Source: a virus
DNA length: 42,528 nt
IMG/VR virus record: IMGVR_UViG_3300030328_000950
Coordinates: 1-42,528 of that record
Strand: one strand, 5' to 3'
Made by a program: the position numbers and the translations under genes. The notes below the pieces were generated by a model. It made no database searches, was not told the origin of the DNA, and saw only the letters and a program-made list of their open reading frames with translations. This document shows, piece by piece, positions 42,261 to 42,528 of this stretch; position 1 is the first letter of the stretch; each line of letters begins with the position of its first letter.

Positions 42261-42528
42261 TGTCTGACAAGACACAAGCAATTTTATCTTTACAACCAAA
42301 TGCAAAGTTTACAATGGTAGGTGATGAAATAACATCTTGGGAAAGTGATGATATAACACAACCTACTGAAGAAGAAGTTAATGCAAAGATTGCAGAATTA
42401 AATATTTTAGATACTAGAAAAATAGCTTATGGAAATATTACTGACCAACTAGATAAACTGTGGCACGATATAAATGATGGTAAGCTAGATAAGACAGGTT
42501 CTTGGTATCTTGCAATTAAGAAAGTAAA
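42260..42528 (+). CDS. Tail fibre assembly/chaperone-like protein, copy 1 (runs off the window)
   Basis: ATG 42260 overlaps the previous stop (TAATG). The 89 complete codons visible include NITDQLDKLWHDINDG, as in the paralogue at 553-837 (SIQDQLDMQYW). The frame is open at the window edge. If base 42528 is joined to base 1, it continues for a few codons and stops at 20-22, overlapping the next gene's start and leaving AAAAAGGA as that gene's ribosome binding site. This fits a circular map and a product of about 97 residues. Confidence 0.6.
   Translation, partial: MSDKTQAILSLQPNAKFTMVGDEITSWESDDITQPTEEEVNAKIAELNILDTRKIAYGNITDQLDKLWHDINDGKLDKTGSWYLAIKKV

Overview
The window looks like the complete genome of an AT-rich, tailed double-stranded DNA phage, probably a podovirus, cut at an arbitrary point of a circular or circularly permuted map. 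The last gene (from 42260) is open at the right edge. If the right edge is joined to base 1 it reads on and stops at base 22, and the two duplicated receptor-binding cassettes then become adjacent. I see no tRNA, rRNA, CRISPR array, insertion sequence, integrase or lysogeny repressor. The host cannot be fixed from sequence alone. Weak hints of a low-GC actinobacterium are the ENCETSAIGRALA-type recombination protein, the style of the giant virion proteins, and two genes whose -10-like hexamers are placed for leaderless transcripts. Family calls are made by reading motifs; no database search was run.

Layout. 1-2082 (+): second receptor-binding/chaperone pair, then a lysis cassette of nested micro-ORFs, a DUF5675 protein and a holin-like protein, closed by a hairpin shared with the convergent genes. 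2143-4237 (-): Rad52/SSB-like recombination protein, calcineurin-like phosphoesterase and a small candidate regulator under a palindrome-covered promoter. 4378-9732 (-): one tightly packed operon of nine genes ending in a MoxR/CobS-like AAA+ ATPase and a CobT-like VWA protein. Its small genes end in Glu-Glu-Glu codons that also serve as the Shine-Dalgarno site of the next gene. 9733-12387: control region with a structured element, a zinc-ribbon protein, an origin-like AT-rich tract, a 148-residue unknown and 1.1 kb of non-coding, hairpin-rich DNA. 12388-42528 (+): PD-(D/E)XK nuclease, zinc-ribbon and basic micro-proteins, large terminase, portal, six large putative ejected virion proteins (2284, 590, 269, 1825, 486 and 374 residues), scaffold, major capsid protein, adaptor, tail nozzle, repeat-built tail fibre and receptor-binding genes.

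How it works together (inference). The right arm builds a virion that carries an unusually large set of internal proteins, encoded between portal and scaffold rather than after the tail genes as in T7. Domains resembling SLOG, ASCH, GNAT, ADP-ribosyltransferase and lysozyme suggest that enzymes enter the host with the DNA. The left arm has recombination and nucleic-acid handling genes but no recognisable DNA polymerase, primase, helicase or RNA polymerase, so replication probably relies on the host. The AAA+/VWA operon is the strongest candidate for an undescribed host-takeover or macromolecular remodelling system.
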